Assembly: GCA_040768665.1 (NCBI GenBank)
Contig: JAXGMN010000040.1
Span: 62,001-126,000 of the forward strand
Reading direction: 5' to 3'
From: JABWBD01 sp040768665
Lineage (GTDB): Bacteria; Planctomycetota; Planctomycetia; Pirellulales; Thermoguttaceae
Length of the DNA: 64,000 bases
Shown: piece after piece, positions 18,015-26,537 of the stretch
How positions within the stretch are numbered: the first letter of the stretch is position 1
Layout of the letters: each line of letters opens with the position of its first letter
Made by a program: the position numbers and the translations under genes
The notes under the pieces: generated by a model
Told to the model about the DNA's origin: nothing
Databases searched by the model: none
Seen by the model: only the letters and a program-made list of their open reading frames with translations

Positions 18015-20201
18015 TTATCGATCGGTATCTGGACAAATGACAACCATCCCGTCCTCGTACAGCGAGGCAGCATCCCACGACAAACCGTCGCGCAGCGCCG
18101 GCAAGGCGACCTCCTTGAAGCGGGCGCCGCCGTGCGGCATCCCTTCGATCAGTTTCCAGCGATTTCCTGCCTGCAATGCGGATGCGTCAGGCAGTTGCAG
18201 TGCGAGTGTGCCGTCGAGCGCCGCCTCGGTGCCCGCTCGAAAGACCAACGTCGAAGTCCCATCCACGGTCAGAATTCCGCCGCCCATCGAGAATCGGCCG
18301 CCGATCACGACCCGACCGGCGCCGAAAACGTTGAGTGTGTGCCCTTCGAGGAAGAACGGGCCGCCCAGTTCCAAGCCGGTCCCTTCGCTCGTCTTCAGAT
18401 CGGCGTCGCCTGCCAGCCGGATTGCGGCACGAATCTCGTGACCGCCCCGCCCTGCATCCAGGAGGCAACCGCCGCCCGTCGATGCAAGCGTCAGGATGCC
18501 GTCACCTTCGACAAGGTACTTCCTGTCGCTGAGAAATCTCAGCCCCTTCACCCGGAACGATTCATCCACGTCGATCGTGCAATCGGCGGCCGCCGCGCTG
18601 CCGAAAACGGCCACTTCCTCGTCCGTGTCCGGGCGGCCCCAATAGTACCAGTTCGTCGCCACCGACCACTCGCCCGACTGCGGCCTGACCCATGAACACT
18701 CGTCTGCGGACGGTTGCTTGACGTGCAATTCGACGGGCACCGCCGCTGCTCGAAGCGATTCGCGAATTTGGGCTGGGAGGGATGAATCCAACGACACCTC
18801 GTTCTTGAAGTTGCCAGCCGCGTCAAACCGAAGCGTGCGCCCGCCTGCCTCGCGGATGTAGACGTCGCCGTCCGTTGATTGGGCGAGCCGTTCCGGCCGG
18901 CGGAGGGCCGCTCCGGAAAAACTCTCGCCAAGAACAAAACTACCCAGCGGCGCCCGCTTGTGTTGCGTCTGTTCGAACCGCAGCACTTCATGGCCGTCCG
19001 TGTCCGCGACCAGCACGTGCTCGGGCGATAGATGGCGGAAGTTCTCGATGCGATGAAAGGTCATCAGGTTGGTATCGTGGCCGCGCGGAGGCTTGTTCTC
19101 CCCCGCGCCCACGTCGATGGCAGAACGTGCGGCGACCGCCAGGTCGTCGCCGTCGATCGCGAAATTGAAATACTGAAATCCTTCGCCAAACGTGCCGTCG
19201 TCGAGGTGCGGGGAGTAGAGAAAGAGCTTCTCCACGTTCCAGTTGACCAGGTCTTTCGACGAGAGCACCCCCGCCGTGTTGCGGATCATTTCCGGTTTGC
19301 CGCGCAGTTCGGGATGATCGGCCTCGAGCGGCAAGACCGGATTGCTGAGGACGAAGAATCGTTCCGACACGGCGTCGTAGCGGGCCCCGAACTTCTTCTC
19401 GCCGCCGGGCAGGGAGGGAAACGCGTTTGGCGCCGAACCGTCGAAACTCACTTCGCCGGTCGTCTCATCCACCCGAAATAAGGCGGTATGGGGCAGCGCG
19501 CGGATCTTGGGCATCAGAACGACGCCGGTATGGGGCGAGGCCACGACTTGCGCCTCGGACCAGCCCTGCCAGCGATCGCCGAAATGTTTGCGCCCGTGAT
19601 CTTCGGAGACCCCTCCCGTCAGGGTCCACGATCCGGCATCGAGCAGATCCGCGTCGACCGGCGCCGACACGACCTTCGTTCCGCTCTGGGCGATCCAGAT
19701 CCGGCCGTTGTGGATAACCGGGGCGTTCGGGGTACCGCCGTAGGCGCCCTCTCGAATCAAGCCCGTCGTCGAACTCGTTGGTTCCGTCCAGGTGCGCCCG
19801 TAATCGGTCGACCTGCGGATGATGAGATTGCCGCCTCGACGCTGCGGGCCGAAGATGTAGAGAACACCATGATGCTCGAACACCGTCGACCAGAATTGGC
19901 CGACGATCGTCGACTGCCGCGACCATGTGGCGCCGCGATCCTTGGACAGAAACACCTTGGTCGTATCGTAGTCGGTCCCGCTGTCGAAAAGGTCGTGCGA
20001 CGCAACGTAGTAGCCGTTGGGCATGATCGTGATCGACGGCGACGCGATGTAGACCTCGTTGACGTTGGCGAGCTTGTCCGGCAGCGTCGGCGCCTCCTCG
20101 TAGTCGATCACAATCCCGGGCACGCGGCTGAAGTCTTGCGACCAGCCGGCGGAGATGGAAACAGCCCACGCCGCCGTGCAAAGAAGCATCGCATTTTTCA
20201 C
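18015..20201 (-). CDS. Secreted Asp-box protein with C-terminal beta-helix region
   Basis: About 728 residues. A signal peptide (MLLCTAAWAVSISAGWSQ) is followed by a propeller with Asp boxes (LSKDRGATWSR, RRSTDYGRTWTE). The C-terminal third changes character: GEWSVATNWYYWGRPDTDE followed by beta-rich, Gly/Ala-rich repeats (LTLASTGGG, LTVDGTSTLVF) like the passenger-type repeats of planctomycete surface proteins. GTG 20201 was chosen because AAGGAAGG lies 8 bases before it; GTG 20210 or ATG 20189 remain possible. No PEP-CTERM tail is visible. Upstream lies a nest of repeats, so its promoter region may have been remodelled. Confidence 0.75.
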   Translation of the reverse strand: MKNAMLLCTAAWAVSISAGWSQDFSRVPGIVIDYEEAPTLPDKLANVNEVYIASPSITIMPNGYYVASHDLFDSGTDYDTTKVFLSKDRGATWSRQSTIVGQFWSTVFEHHGVLYIFGPQRRGGNLIIRRSTDYGRTWTEPTSSTTGLIREGAYGGTPNAPVIHNGRIWIAQSGTKVVSAPVDADLLDAGSWTLTGGVSEDHGRKHFGDRWQGWSEAQVVASPHTGVVLMPKIRALPHTALFRVDETTGEVSFDGSAPNAFPSLPGGEKKFGARYDAVSERFFVLSNPVLPLEADHPELRGKPEMIRNTAGVLSSKDLVNWNVEKLFLYSPHLDDGTFGEGFQYFNFAIDGDDLAVAARSAIDVGAGENKPPRGHDTNLMTFHRIENFRHLSPEHVLVADTDGHEVLRFEQTQHKRAPLGSFVLGESFSGAALRRPERLAQSTDGDVYIREAGGRTLRFDAAGNFKNEVSLDSSLPAQIRESLRAAAVPVELHVKQPSADECSWVRPQSGEWSVATNWYYWGRPDTDEEVAVFGSAAAADCTIDVDESFRVKGLRFLSDRKYLVEGDGILTLASTGGGCLLDAGRGGHEIRAAIRLAGDADLKTSEGTGLELGGPFFLEGHTLNVFGAGRVVIGGRFSMGGGILTVDGTSTLVFRAGTEAALDGTLALQLPDASALQAGNRWKLIEGMPHGGARFKEVALPALRDGLSWDAASLYEDGMVVICPDTDR

Positions 20202-20244
20202 AAGTTCCACCTTCCTTTCGACAAGTCGGCTTTGAGGGACGGGA

Positions 20245-20370
20245 TAAGGCGCCGTTCAAGAATAAGTTGGTCGATCGTTGTAGGGTGGATTTCAATCCAC
20301 CCCTTGTGTTTCGACGGATTGCAGTCTGCTCCACGCCAAGTTGCACAACTTATTCATGAACGGCGCCTAA
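20245..20370. repeat. 126-bp terminal-inverted-repeat element with an inner palindrome
   Basis: 25-bp ends (20245-20269 and 20346-20370) are inverted copies with 2 mismatches; both contain the core GGCGCCGTTCA. Inside, 20280-20302 is the hairpin GGGTGGATT-TC-AATCCACCC seen also at 35901. No terminal duplication of the flanks was found. It lies in the 5' flank of the Asp-box gene. Confidence 0.72.
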
Positions 20371-20383
20371 GCAACGTTCGAGA

Positions 20384-20456
20384 AAAAAGTGTCAGGAACC
20401 ATTTGTGCGAAGCACCCGAAGGACCGGTTTCCGGCAAATGGTTCCTGACACTTATT
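20384..20456. repeat. Inverted repeat, family D
   Basis: Perfect 19-bp arms, AAGTGTCAGGAACCATTTG at 20387-20405 and its complement at 20435-20453, extended by a few more matching bases outside. The 29-bp loop shows nothing. The second of three adjacent repeat units in this gap. Confidence 0.75.
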
Positions 20457-20525
20457 TCTCGATCAATCCTAAGCGTATTGGCAGGACGTACCGCCCAACC
20501 CCTGCACGCACCGCGTCGGAGAACC

Positions 20526-20630
20526 GTAAGCGTTCACGGGGCGGTCGGGGACTGGTCCATTTTTCGGCCGATGGACGCATTGACGCGTCAAAGACGTCGG
20601 CCGAAAACATGGACCTGTCCCCCTCCCCTC
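20526..20630. repeat. Family-A MITE, right end eroded
   Basis: Contains the family core GGGGACTGGTCCATTTTTCG and its counterpart CCGAAAACATGGACCTGTCC. The left end GCGTTCACGG is recognisable but the right terminal CGTGAACGNTTACC is lost. Compare the complete copies at 22957 and 45956. Confidence 0.75.
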
Positions 20631-20718
20631 GGACGCGTCGCGAGCGGCCGAGACAGTTCGCCTCTACGGCAACGCCAACGGACCGGAAGTCCAACAAATC
20701 CGGCCACGCGGCCGACGA

Positions 20719-21720
20719 TCAGGGCACCTGGGCAACCTGACCGTCGTTGATCGTCCCCAAGGCGGAAATCGTGTCCTGGTCGGCGTTCTCGCTGATGAAC
20801 CGGCAACTTCCGTCCGCGAGGCAGAACTGGGCGCCGCCGGGGTGCAAACTGGCGAATGCGTTGATCGAGTTCCCGTTGACCGCATAGGAACTCGGGGCAG
20901 GAGCCAATTGACCGACACAACCGGCCGCTCGGGTGTCGGGCGCAATTCCCAGCCAGATGCCGCCGACGAGGGCGGAAAAGGAGGGATTGATCGCCACGTC
21001 CGTTGCGCCAAACGCTCGGTTGCAGAACGTCTCGCCGATGGCAAACGCATTGGTGGTTCCGTCGACAACGTCGCGCATGCGGGCGCAACCGTTCACGTAG
21101 ATGTTGCGGAACATGCCGGCATACCCGCTGGTCGTGTTCACGCCGTTCCAGTCGACTCCGCACACGCCTTTATAGTTGGACTTGCCGTAGTAGTTGTTCG
21201 ACGCCCACACGCGGCCGTAGTTCAGGTTCGGGTCGACGGCGCTGGGGCAGACGTAGGCGGAGAGAATCGTTCTCTGCAAGGCGGGTTGATCCCGCCCGCC
21301 CGACGTGGCAAGGGCCAACTGAGCGCCCGTGGGATGGTCGCAGACAGCCTGCCCCCGACTCACCCACAACTGGTCGTAGAGCGACTCTTGCTCCTGATAG
21401 GGGAGGATGAAGACGGCCCATCCCCAGCCCAAACCGGCCGTGGCCGTGCCGGGGCAATCGACGGCGCCGCACCCCGCCGCGTCGTTGCGCGGGTCTCCCT
21501 GATAGCCCGGCGGGAAGCAGTTGTGCGTGTCGTGATAGTTGTGAAGTGCCAGACCGATCTGTTTCAAGTTGTTCAAACACTGCGACCGGCGGGCCGCTTC
21601 ACGCGCCGCCTGCACGGCGGGCAGTAACAGCGCGATCAGGATGCCGATGATTGCGATCACCACCAACAACTCGACGAGCGTGAATGCCCGCCGGTTTCGA
21701 GAAATCCGCAAGGCTATCAT
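20719..21720 (-). CDS. DUF1559 prepilin-like protein
   Basis: 333 residues. The N-terminus is a type IV pilin-like signal (RRAFTLVELLVVIAIIGIL) followed by the planctomycete hallmark AVQAAREAARRSQC and LKQIGLALHNYHD. The C-terminus has the H-x9-DG segment (HPGGAQFCLADGSCRFIS). DUF1559 proteins are found in dozens of copies per planctomycete genome and are thought to be processed by a prepilin peptidase and exported; their role is unknown. A second copy sits at 57060-58061. GAGAAGGGG precedes the ATG. Confidence 0.93.
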   Translation of the reverse strand: MIALRISRNRRAFTLVELLVVIAIIGILIALLLPAVQAAREAARRSQCLNNLKQIGLALHNYHDTHNCFPPGYQGDPRNDAAGCGAVDCPGTATAGLGWGWAVFILPYQEQESLYDQLWVSRGQAVCDHPTGAQLALATSGGRDQPALQRTILSAYVCPSAVDPNLNYGRVWASNNYYGKSNYKGVCGVDWNGVNTTSGYAGMFRNIYVNGCARMRDVVDGTTNAFAIGETFCNRAFGATDVAINPSFSALVGGIWLGIAPDTRAAGCVGQLAPAPSSYAVNGNSINAFASLHPGGAQFCLADGSCRFISENADQDTISALGTINDGQVAQVP

Positions 21721-21795
21721 GGTTGACGCCCCTTCTCATTAGAGGAAGAAAGAACAAACGACTCCCGTACGGTCAAATCAAAAACAACAGCCCTA

Positions 21796-22584
21796 TCAAT
21801 TCAATTCTTGACTGCCATTCTCTTCGATTCGTTTGAGTTCCTCGACCAGATCGGCCGGCAACTCGTCGGCAATCGGTGCCTCGAAATCGCTGAGAGCGAG
21901 TTGGTTGTCCAGTTCGTCGATAGTCTGGCGGCGACTGGTTTGGATGTGCTCGGCCATGGCGAGTGCAGCCGCCGGACCGTCGCCGGCACGCAGCGCATCG
22001 CGGATATGAAGGTGAAATCCCAGCGCCCGTTCCACTACCTTCAGGCTATGCCTTTGCCGCCGTATGCGGAACAAGCGAGAAATGGTCCGCGTCTGTTTGA
22101 CAAGCTTCATGATCTGCGAGTTTCCTGCCGATCGGACGATCAGCAGGTGAAACGCCATGTCGGCGGCCAGAAAGCGCCTTAATTCTACCCCCCCTAACGT
22201 ACTAACTGCGCCCGAGCGGAGATACTCCGCTTGGGCATGCATCTCCTCGCAGTACCGATTCAGACGGGACATTACCGTTTCGCACACGACCACGGCGGCT
22301 TTCGCAGCCGCGAAGGTCTCGAGGGCTTCTCGAAGCTCGTAGAGTTCAGTGATCTCGCGGCGCGAGAACGACCGCACCACCGTTCCTCGCCGCGGCTGCT
22401 GTTCAACCCAGCCCTCGGAGGCGAGCATTCGGATCGCCTCTCCTACGGGCGTTCGGCTGATCGCCAACTCCTCGGCGATCTGCGTCTCCGAAAGCATCGT
22501 GCCAGCCGTGAACCGCCCGGCAAGAATTTCAGCCTGAATGTGCTGGTAGGCACGGTGAGTGAGAAGGTATGCCTGTTTCGTCAT
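21796..22584 (-). CDS. GntR-family transcriptional regulator (FadR-like)
   Basis: About 262 residues. An N-terminal winged helix (TMLSETQIAEELAISRTPVG, then WVEQQPRRGTVV) is followed by an all-helical FCD-type effector domain with EITELYELREALE and metal-ligand-like His residues (DMAFHLLIV, GFHLHIRDAL). Start 22584 gives the usual ~10 residues ahead of the first helix; 22623 is also possible and neither has a strong ribosome site. It probably senses a carboxylate or sugar acid and controls the genes downstream on the same strand (DUF1559, Asp-box proteins), but no operator was identified. Confidence 0.85.
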   Translation of the reverse strand: MTKQAYLLTHRAYQHIQAEILAGRFTAGTMLSETQIAEELAISRTPVGEAIRMLASEGWVEQQPRRGTVVRSFSRREITELYELREALETFAAAKAAVVVCETVMSRLNRYCEEMHAQAEYLRSGAVSTLGGVELRRFLAADMAFHLLIVRSAGNSQIMKLVKQTRTISRLFRIRRQRHSLKVVERALGFHLHIRDALRAGDGPAAALAMAEHIQTSRRQTIDELDNQLALSDFEAPIADELPADLVEELKRIEENGSQELN

Positions 22585-22956
22585 CTTGCGCGAGCAAGGA
22601 TTCCTCTGGTATTCCAGCCACATTCTGACGATAGGCCGAAAGTGCGTAGCAGTCAAGAGTCCAGCAAAAAGATCGGTACAATTCGGGTAAAACGACCTTT
22701 AGAACCGCTAACAGAACGGCGGTGGCTGACGCCGTTCCAATGGCAGCCATCGGAGAGAGGATGTGCCCCCGAAACCGTCCCATTTCATGTCTGCTGGAAT
22801 TCCAGCCCCCTGGCACGGATGCCGTTCGTGCGGGACATCTACCCTTGCAGCACCATTCACTGCACAACTTAGTTTGCGAGGGGTGACAGTTTCGTTTGGG
22901 ACCCCCGCCTTTGGTGGCAGTCGCGTCCCGGCGGAATCGAAATTGGCAGCGAAAAA

Positions 22957-23082
22957 GGTAACCGTTCACGCCCACGGCCGGGGACTGGTCCATTTTTCGG
23001 CCAATTCGGGTGTTTTGGCGTCAAAGACGTTGGCCGAAAACATGCACCTGTCCCCCTCTCTTCCGCCCCGTGAACGATTACC
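22957..23082. repeat. Family-A MITE, complete copy with 6-bp flanking repeat
   Basis: 126 bp. The ends are GGTAACCGTTCACG and CGTGAACGATTACC (inverted, one mismatch), with inner arms GGGGACTGGTCCATTTTTCG and GCCGAAAACATGCACCTGTC. The flanks are both GAAAAA (22951-22956, 23083-23088), fitting a target-site duplication. The rest of the 22585-23174 gap holds nothing I can assign. Confidence 0.8.
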
Positions 23083-23174
23083 GAAAAAGATCAACGACCC
23101 GCCAGACCATCAAGCAGCCCGGCTGCTGAGCCTTTTGAAATCGTGGCGGGTGGTTGAAAAAGATCGCGACGGGC

Positions 23175-24524
23175 TCAGTCTTCACCTCCGGTCTTGCCGA
23201 AAACGAGCAGGAAGCGATCCGGCGATAGCCGGAGCATTTCCCGCCGGAGACAGAAACCGGCTGAGTCCATTTCGTCTTTCACCATGGCTGGATCGATTCG
23301 CCTATGGTGGCTTGCCTCGCGGCGCGACATCGGCCGCTTTGCCTTCCGGTCGAGGATATAGATGCGTCCAGAGGGAGTGAGCCGTTCGTGGAGACTGGCA
23401 AGCAGGGTCTTGCCGTGGAACAAAAGGTGATAGCTGTCGAGGAAAAAGACGGCGTCGACCGGCTCGGGGCCGAGATGCGGATCGCCTTGCTCCGACAACA
23501 CGGAAGGCAACGAAATCCCCGGCGGAAGCGGCGGCCGCTCGTCCTTTTGCGTCGCCCATTCTTCCAGGACTATCTCCAGGCCGGGACCGGAGGATCGCTC
23601 GAGGATCGGTGCGATGAGCCCGCGGGCCTCGCCGAGCGCGATGAACACCGGACGCCGGTAGTCTTCGTTCTGCGGAAGGAAATGCGCGGTGATCTCCGGG
23701 AGGTCCAGTGGCAAGGGAGCATCCGGGTCGCGGCCGGGTTGTCGGAGATCCTTGGGTCGCTGGAACACGAGCACGAACGGGTCGGCCGATTCACAGCAGT
23801 CCTCCGCGCACGCGACAAACGCGAACCCCGTTTCGCGGGCTTCACGGACGACCGTGGTCTCGGCCAGCCAGAAATGCTTGTCCTTCCGCTGTTCGCGCGG
23901 CACCCAGTCGCGGAGCGTGCCGCGATGCCGATCGATCACGACAAAATATCCGCCCGGCTTCAGGGCCCGCCAGATTCCCCGGAGCATCTCGCGAGGCTTT
24001 GAGACGTGGTGGTACACGTAGCGCATGTAGGCCAGATCGATCGTTTCCGCGGGCAAACCCGGACTATCCTCTCGTCCCAAGACGGGGCGGACCTGCGCGA
24101 GCTTCCTCTTCTCGGCTTCCGCCTTGAGCGAGTCCACCAGCTTCCGGGTGATCTCTCCGGCGTACACTGTGCCCGAATCCCCCACGACTTCAGCGAACAC
24201 CCAGGTATCCTGGCCCCTGCCTGCCCCGATGTCGGCCACCACGCTCCCTTTGCCAATTCCGAGACGAGCCGTCAGCAATGTGACGGCCGCGGCGCGGTTC
24301 TTTGGCCTGGCCGACGGAGAAGAGTCGTCCTGCTTGCGGTCGGTGGCGGGAGGATTTTCTGCCTGAAGTGCAAGGGCGACGCCTTGACTTCGCGGCGGGA
24401 CGCTGCCGGAAAAGACGCTCAGCAGGATCCAGAGGAGCACGGTGAAAGTCAAGAAGGCCGGTCGAAGTCGGGTGGTTCTGGAAGAGAACCTTGTTGCCGA
24501 GAGATCCGAAGCGCGGTGCCCCAT
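23175..24524 (-). CDS. Exported SAM-methyltransferase-like protein with a degenerate second half
   Basis: 449 residues with an N-terminal hydrophobic segment (FLTFTVLLWILLSVF), so membrane-anchored or exported, which is unusual for a methyltransferase. The first half is a class I methyltransferase: motif I VADIGAGRGQDTW, then DLAYMRYVYHHVSKP and LKPGGYFVVIDRH. The second half repeats the later motifs (DAVFFLDSYHLLFHG, LTPSGRIYILDRK) but has no glycine-rich SAM loop. ATG 24524 follows AGGAGA at proper spacing. Substrate unknown; an internal duplication with loss of SAM binding in copy two is my reading. Confidence 0.75.
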   Translation of the reverse strand: MGHRASDLSATRFSSRTTRLRPAFLTFTVLLWILLSVFSGSVPPRSQGVALALQAENPPATDRKQDDSSPSARPKNRAAAVTLLTARLGIGKGSVVADIGAGRGQDTWVFAEVVGDSGTVYAGEITRKLVDSLKAEAEKRKLAQVRPVLGREDSPGLPAETIDLAYMRYVYHHVSKPREMLRGIWRALKPGGYFVVIDRHRGTLRDWVPREQRKDKHFWLAETTVVREARETGFAFVACAEDCCESADPFVLVFQRPKDLRQPGRDPDAPLPLDLPEITAHFLPQNEDYRRPVFIALGEARGLIAPILERSSGPGLEIVLEEWATQKDERPPLPPGISLPSVLSEQGDPHLGPEPVDAVFFLDSYHLLFHGKTLLASLHERLTPSGRIYILDRKAKRPMSRREASHHRRIDPAMVKDEMDSAGFCLRREMLRLSPDRFLLVFGKTGGED

Positions 24525-24952
24525 GGTGATTCTCCTGCGAGGATGGTGCAATGAAATGGACGCCGTAACGAAACGGGGACCGGCATTTCGTCAGAACACC
24601 TGTTTCGGGTATTTCGCGGATGCCTAGCTCTTCAACGTATTCCAAGGGATCGCCGCGGGCAAGCGTTCCTCATCCATGGAAGGCTCATAGAGCGGCTGCA
24701 AGTATCGCAAAGTGCGATTCTGCCACTCGTGTTGAATTGCATAGGGCGATGGAACGGATGAAGACGCGGCATGGGCGTTTCTCCGTAATCCCTGTTGACC
24801 CAATGCTTTGCATCGCAGACACCGTTTGGACGTTGTTCTGGCATTATCATTGCTACGGTTGACTGGCGGTGAAAACCAGCATGCTCGTGTTCTGCACCCA
24901 GAGAGGCGGCTCGGTCTACCGGCCCCGAGCTGCTCAAGACAGGAGAGGTCCC
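24525..24952. other. Intergenic region, divergent promoters expected
   Basis: Lies between the divergent methyltransferase-like and DUF1501 genes. A short stretch at about 24571-24584 (AAACGGGGACCGGC) recalls family B. Nothing else is assignable. Confidence 0.35.
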
Positions 24953-26374
24953 ATGTGTGCGAGACGTTCGTACTATCCCGAGTCGAGCGGTATGACGGTC
25001 AAGAGCCGTGAGGGGCTGATTTCACGTCGCGAGGCGATCGAGCGTGGAGCGATCGGCGCGGCGAGTCTCATGTTGGCGGAACGGCTGTGCTTCGGCGCTC
25101 CGTCAGCCCCGGCGCCCGTCGAGGCTTCGGCAAAGTCGGCCGCAGGGGCCGGCACCGCGAAACCGGCAAAGGCCAAGGCCGTGATTCAGATCTGGCTGTC
25201 CGGCGGTCCGCCCCACACCGACACGTTCGATCCGAAGCCGGATGCCGGAAGCGAATATACCGGGCCGTTGACCGGGACGGTCGAAACAAACGTCAAGGGA
25301 ATTCGAGTCGGCGATAAGATCCCCGAGTTGGCCAAGGTGGCCGACAAGTACTCGATCATTCGAAGTATGACCCACGGCAACAACGGTCACGAGACGGCGG
25401 CCTATATGGTCCAGACGGGGCGCATGGCCGGCAGCCGGCACGCGTATCCGGCGGTGGGGGCCGTGGTGACCGCCTTCAAAGGCTTTCAGGAAGGGGACCA
25501 GAGTCTCATTCCGCCGTACATCGTGCTCACGCAACCCCAGGGCCGGTTCTCCGAGGCCGGGTTCCTGGGAATCCGCTACAAGCCGTTTGCCACGGGCGGC
25601 GACCCGAACGCACAAAAGTTTGCGGTGGAGGGGATCGTCGATCCGAGCATGACCGAAGAACAGCAGCAGCAACGTCGTGAGATGCTCAACCGACTCAACA
25701 CGCTGGGCCACTTCGTCAAGAACAATCCGGAACTCGATGCGGCCAGGGCGGCGAAGGAGCAAGCCTACGACCTCATCCTGGGCGATGCGGGCAAGGTTTT
25801 TGACTTGAACGAGGAAAAGCCCGAGCTGAGGGAGCGGTACGGACGCAATACGTTCGGGCAGTCGTGCCTGGCCGCTCGCCGGCTTATCGAGCAGGGGGTG
25901 AAATACGTCACCATCAACCAGTTCGTGTGGGACACCCACAAGGATCATTTTCCGTCGATGCAGAAACTCTTGCCGAACTTCGACAACGGCGTGGCAACCC
26001 TGTTGAGCGACCTGGCGGACCATGGGCTGTTGGACACGACGATCGTCTGGATCGGCGGCGAATTCGGCCGCACGCCGAAGGTCGACTGGAGCTCGCCATG
26101 GAATGGCGGCCGCCATCACTATGGACCGGTCTTTTCACATGTTGTGGCGGGCGGCGGCTTCAAGGGCGGACAGGTGGTCGGCTCCTCGGATGCCAAGGGC
26201 GAACAAGTCAAGGATCGGCCCGTGTATCCATGGGACCTCATCGGGACCATGTATGAGCTGCTCGGCATCGACCCGGACGGCAGTCTGCCTCACCCGATGA
26301 ACGAGGAGATTCGCGCCACGCCGGCGCCGGAGGAAGGGTATAAGACCGGCGGACGCGTCAAGGAACTCGTCTGA
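24953..26374 (+). CDS. DUF1501 family protein, Tat-exported
   Basis: 473 residues. The N-terminus carries a twin-arginine signal (ISRREAIERGAIGAASLML), and the body shows the alkaline-phosphatase/sulfatase-like DUF1501 fold: IQIWLSGGPPHTDTFDPKP, DNGVATLLSDLADHGLLD and GEFGRTPKV. These proteins are abundant in planctomycetes, often paired with DUF1553/DUF1549 cytochrome-like partners, but no partner is present here. ATG 24953 follows GGAGAGG. The stop codon lies inside one copy of the 31-bp direct repeat that flanks the adjacent MITE. Confidence 0.92.
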   Translation: MCARRSYYPESSGMTVKSREGLISRREAIERGAIGAASLMLAERLCFGAPSAPAPVEASAKSAAGAGTAKPAKAKAVIQIWLSGGPPHTDTFDPKPDAGSEYTGPLTGTVETNVKGIRVGDKIPELAKVADKYSIIRSMTHGNNGHETAAYMVQTGRMAGSRHAYPAVGAVVTAFKGFQEGDQSLIPPYIVLTQPQGRFSEAGFLGIRYKPFATGGDPNAQKFAVEGIVDPSMTEEQQQQRREMLNRLNTLGHFVKNNPELDAARAAKEQAYDLILGDAGKVFDLNEEKPELRERYGRNTFGQSCLAARRLIEQGVKYVTINQFVWDTHKDHFPSMQKLLPNFDNGVATLLSDLADHGLLDTTIVWIGGEFGRTPKVDWSSPWNGGRHHYGPVFSHVVAGGGFKGGQVVGSSDAKGEQVKDRPVYPWDLIGTMYELLGIDPDGSLPHPMNEEIRATPAPEEGYKTGGRVKELV

Positions 26375-26537
26375 TCTGCCGGCTTGCCGCTCACGGGGCG
26401 GTCGGGGACTGGTCCATTTTTCGGCCATTGGATGTGATTGGGCGACAAAGACGTGGGCCGAAAACATGGACCTGTCCCCCTCCGTTCCACCCCGTGAACG
26501 GTTACTGTCTGATCTGCCGGCTTGCCGCTCACGGGGC
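26369..26537. repeat. Family-A MITE flanked by a 31-bp direct repeat
   Basis: The element core (26400-26506) ends in CCCGTGAACGGTTACT, but its left end is truncated to CTCACGGGGC. It is flanked by identical 31-bp sequences at 26369-26399 and 26507-26537, both starting GTCTGATCTGCCGGCTTGCC. The first contains the stop of the DUF1501 gene, the second overlaps the last codons of pntB. The duplicated host sequence ends in CTCACGGGGC, nearly the element's own left end. Confidence 0.8.

Noticed and set aside
16724..18040. 438-codon open frame on the plus strand
   Set aside because: Antisense to the Asp-box protein; composition is that of a shadow frame.
20245..20630. Could the clustered repeats be a CRISPR array?
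   Set aside because: The units differ from each other, are inverted rather than direct, and have no regular spacers; no cas genes are near.
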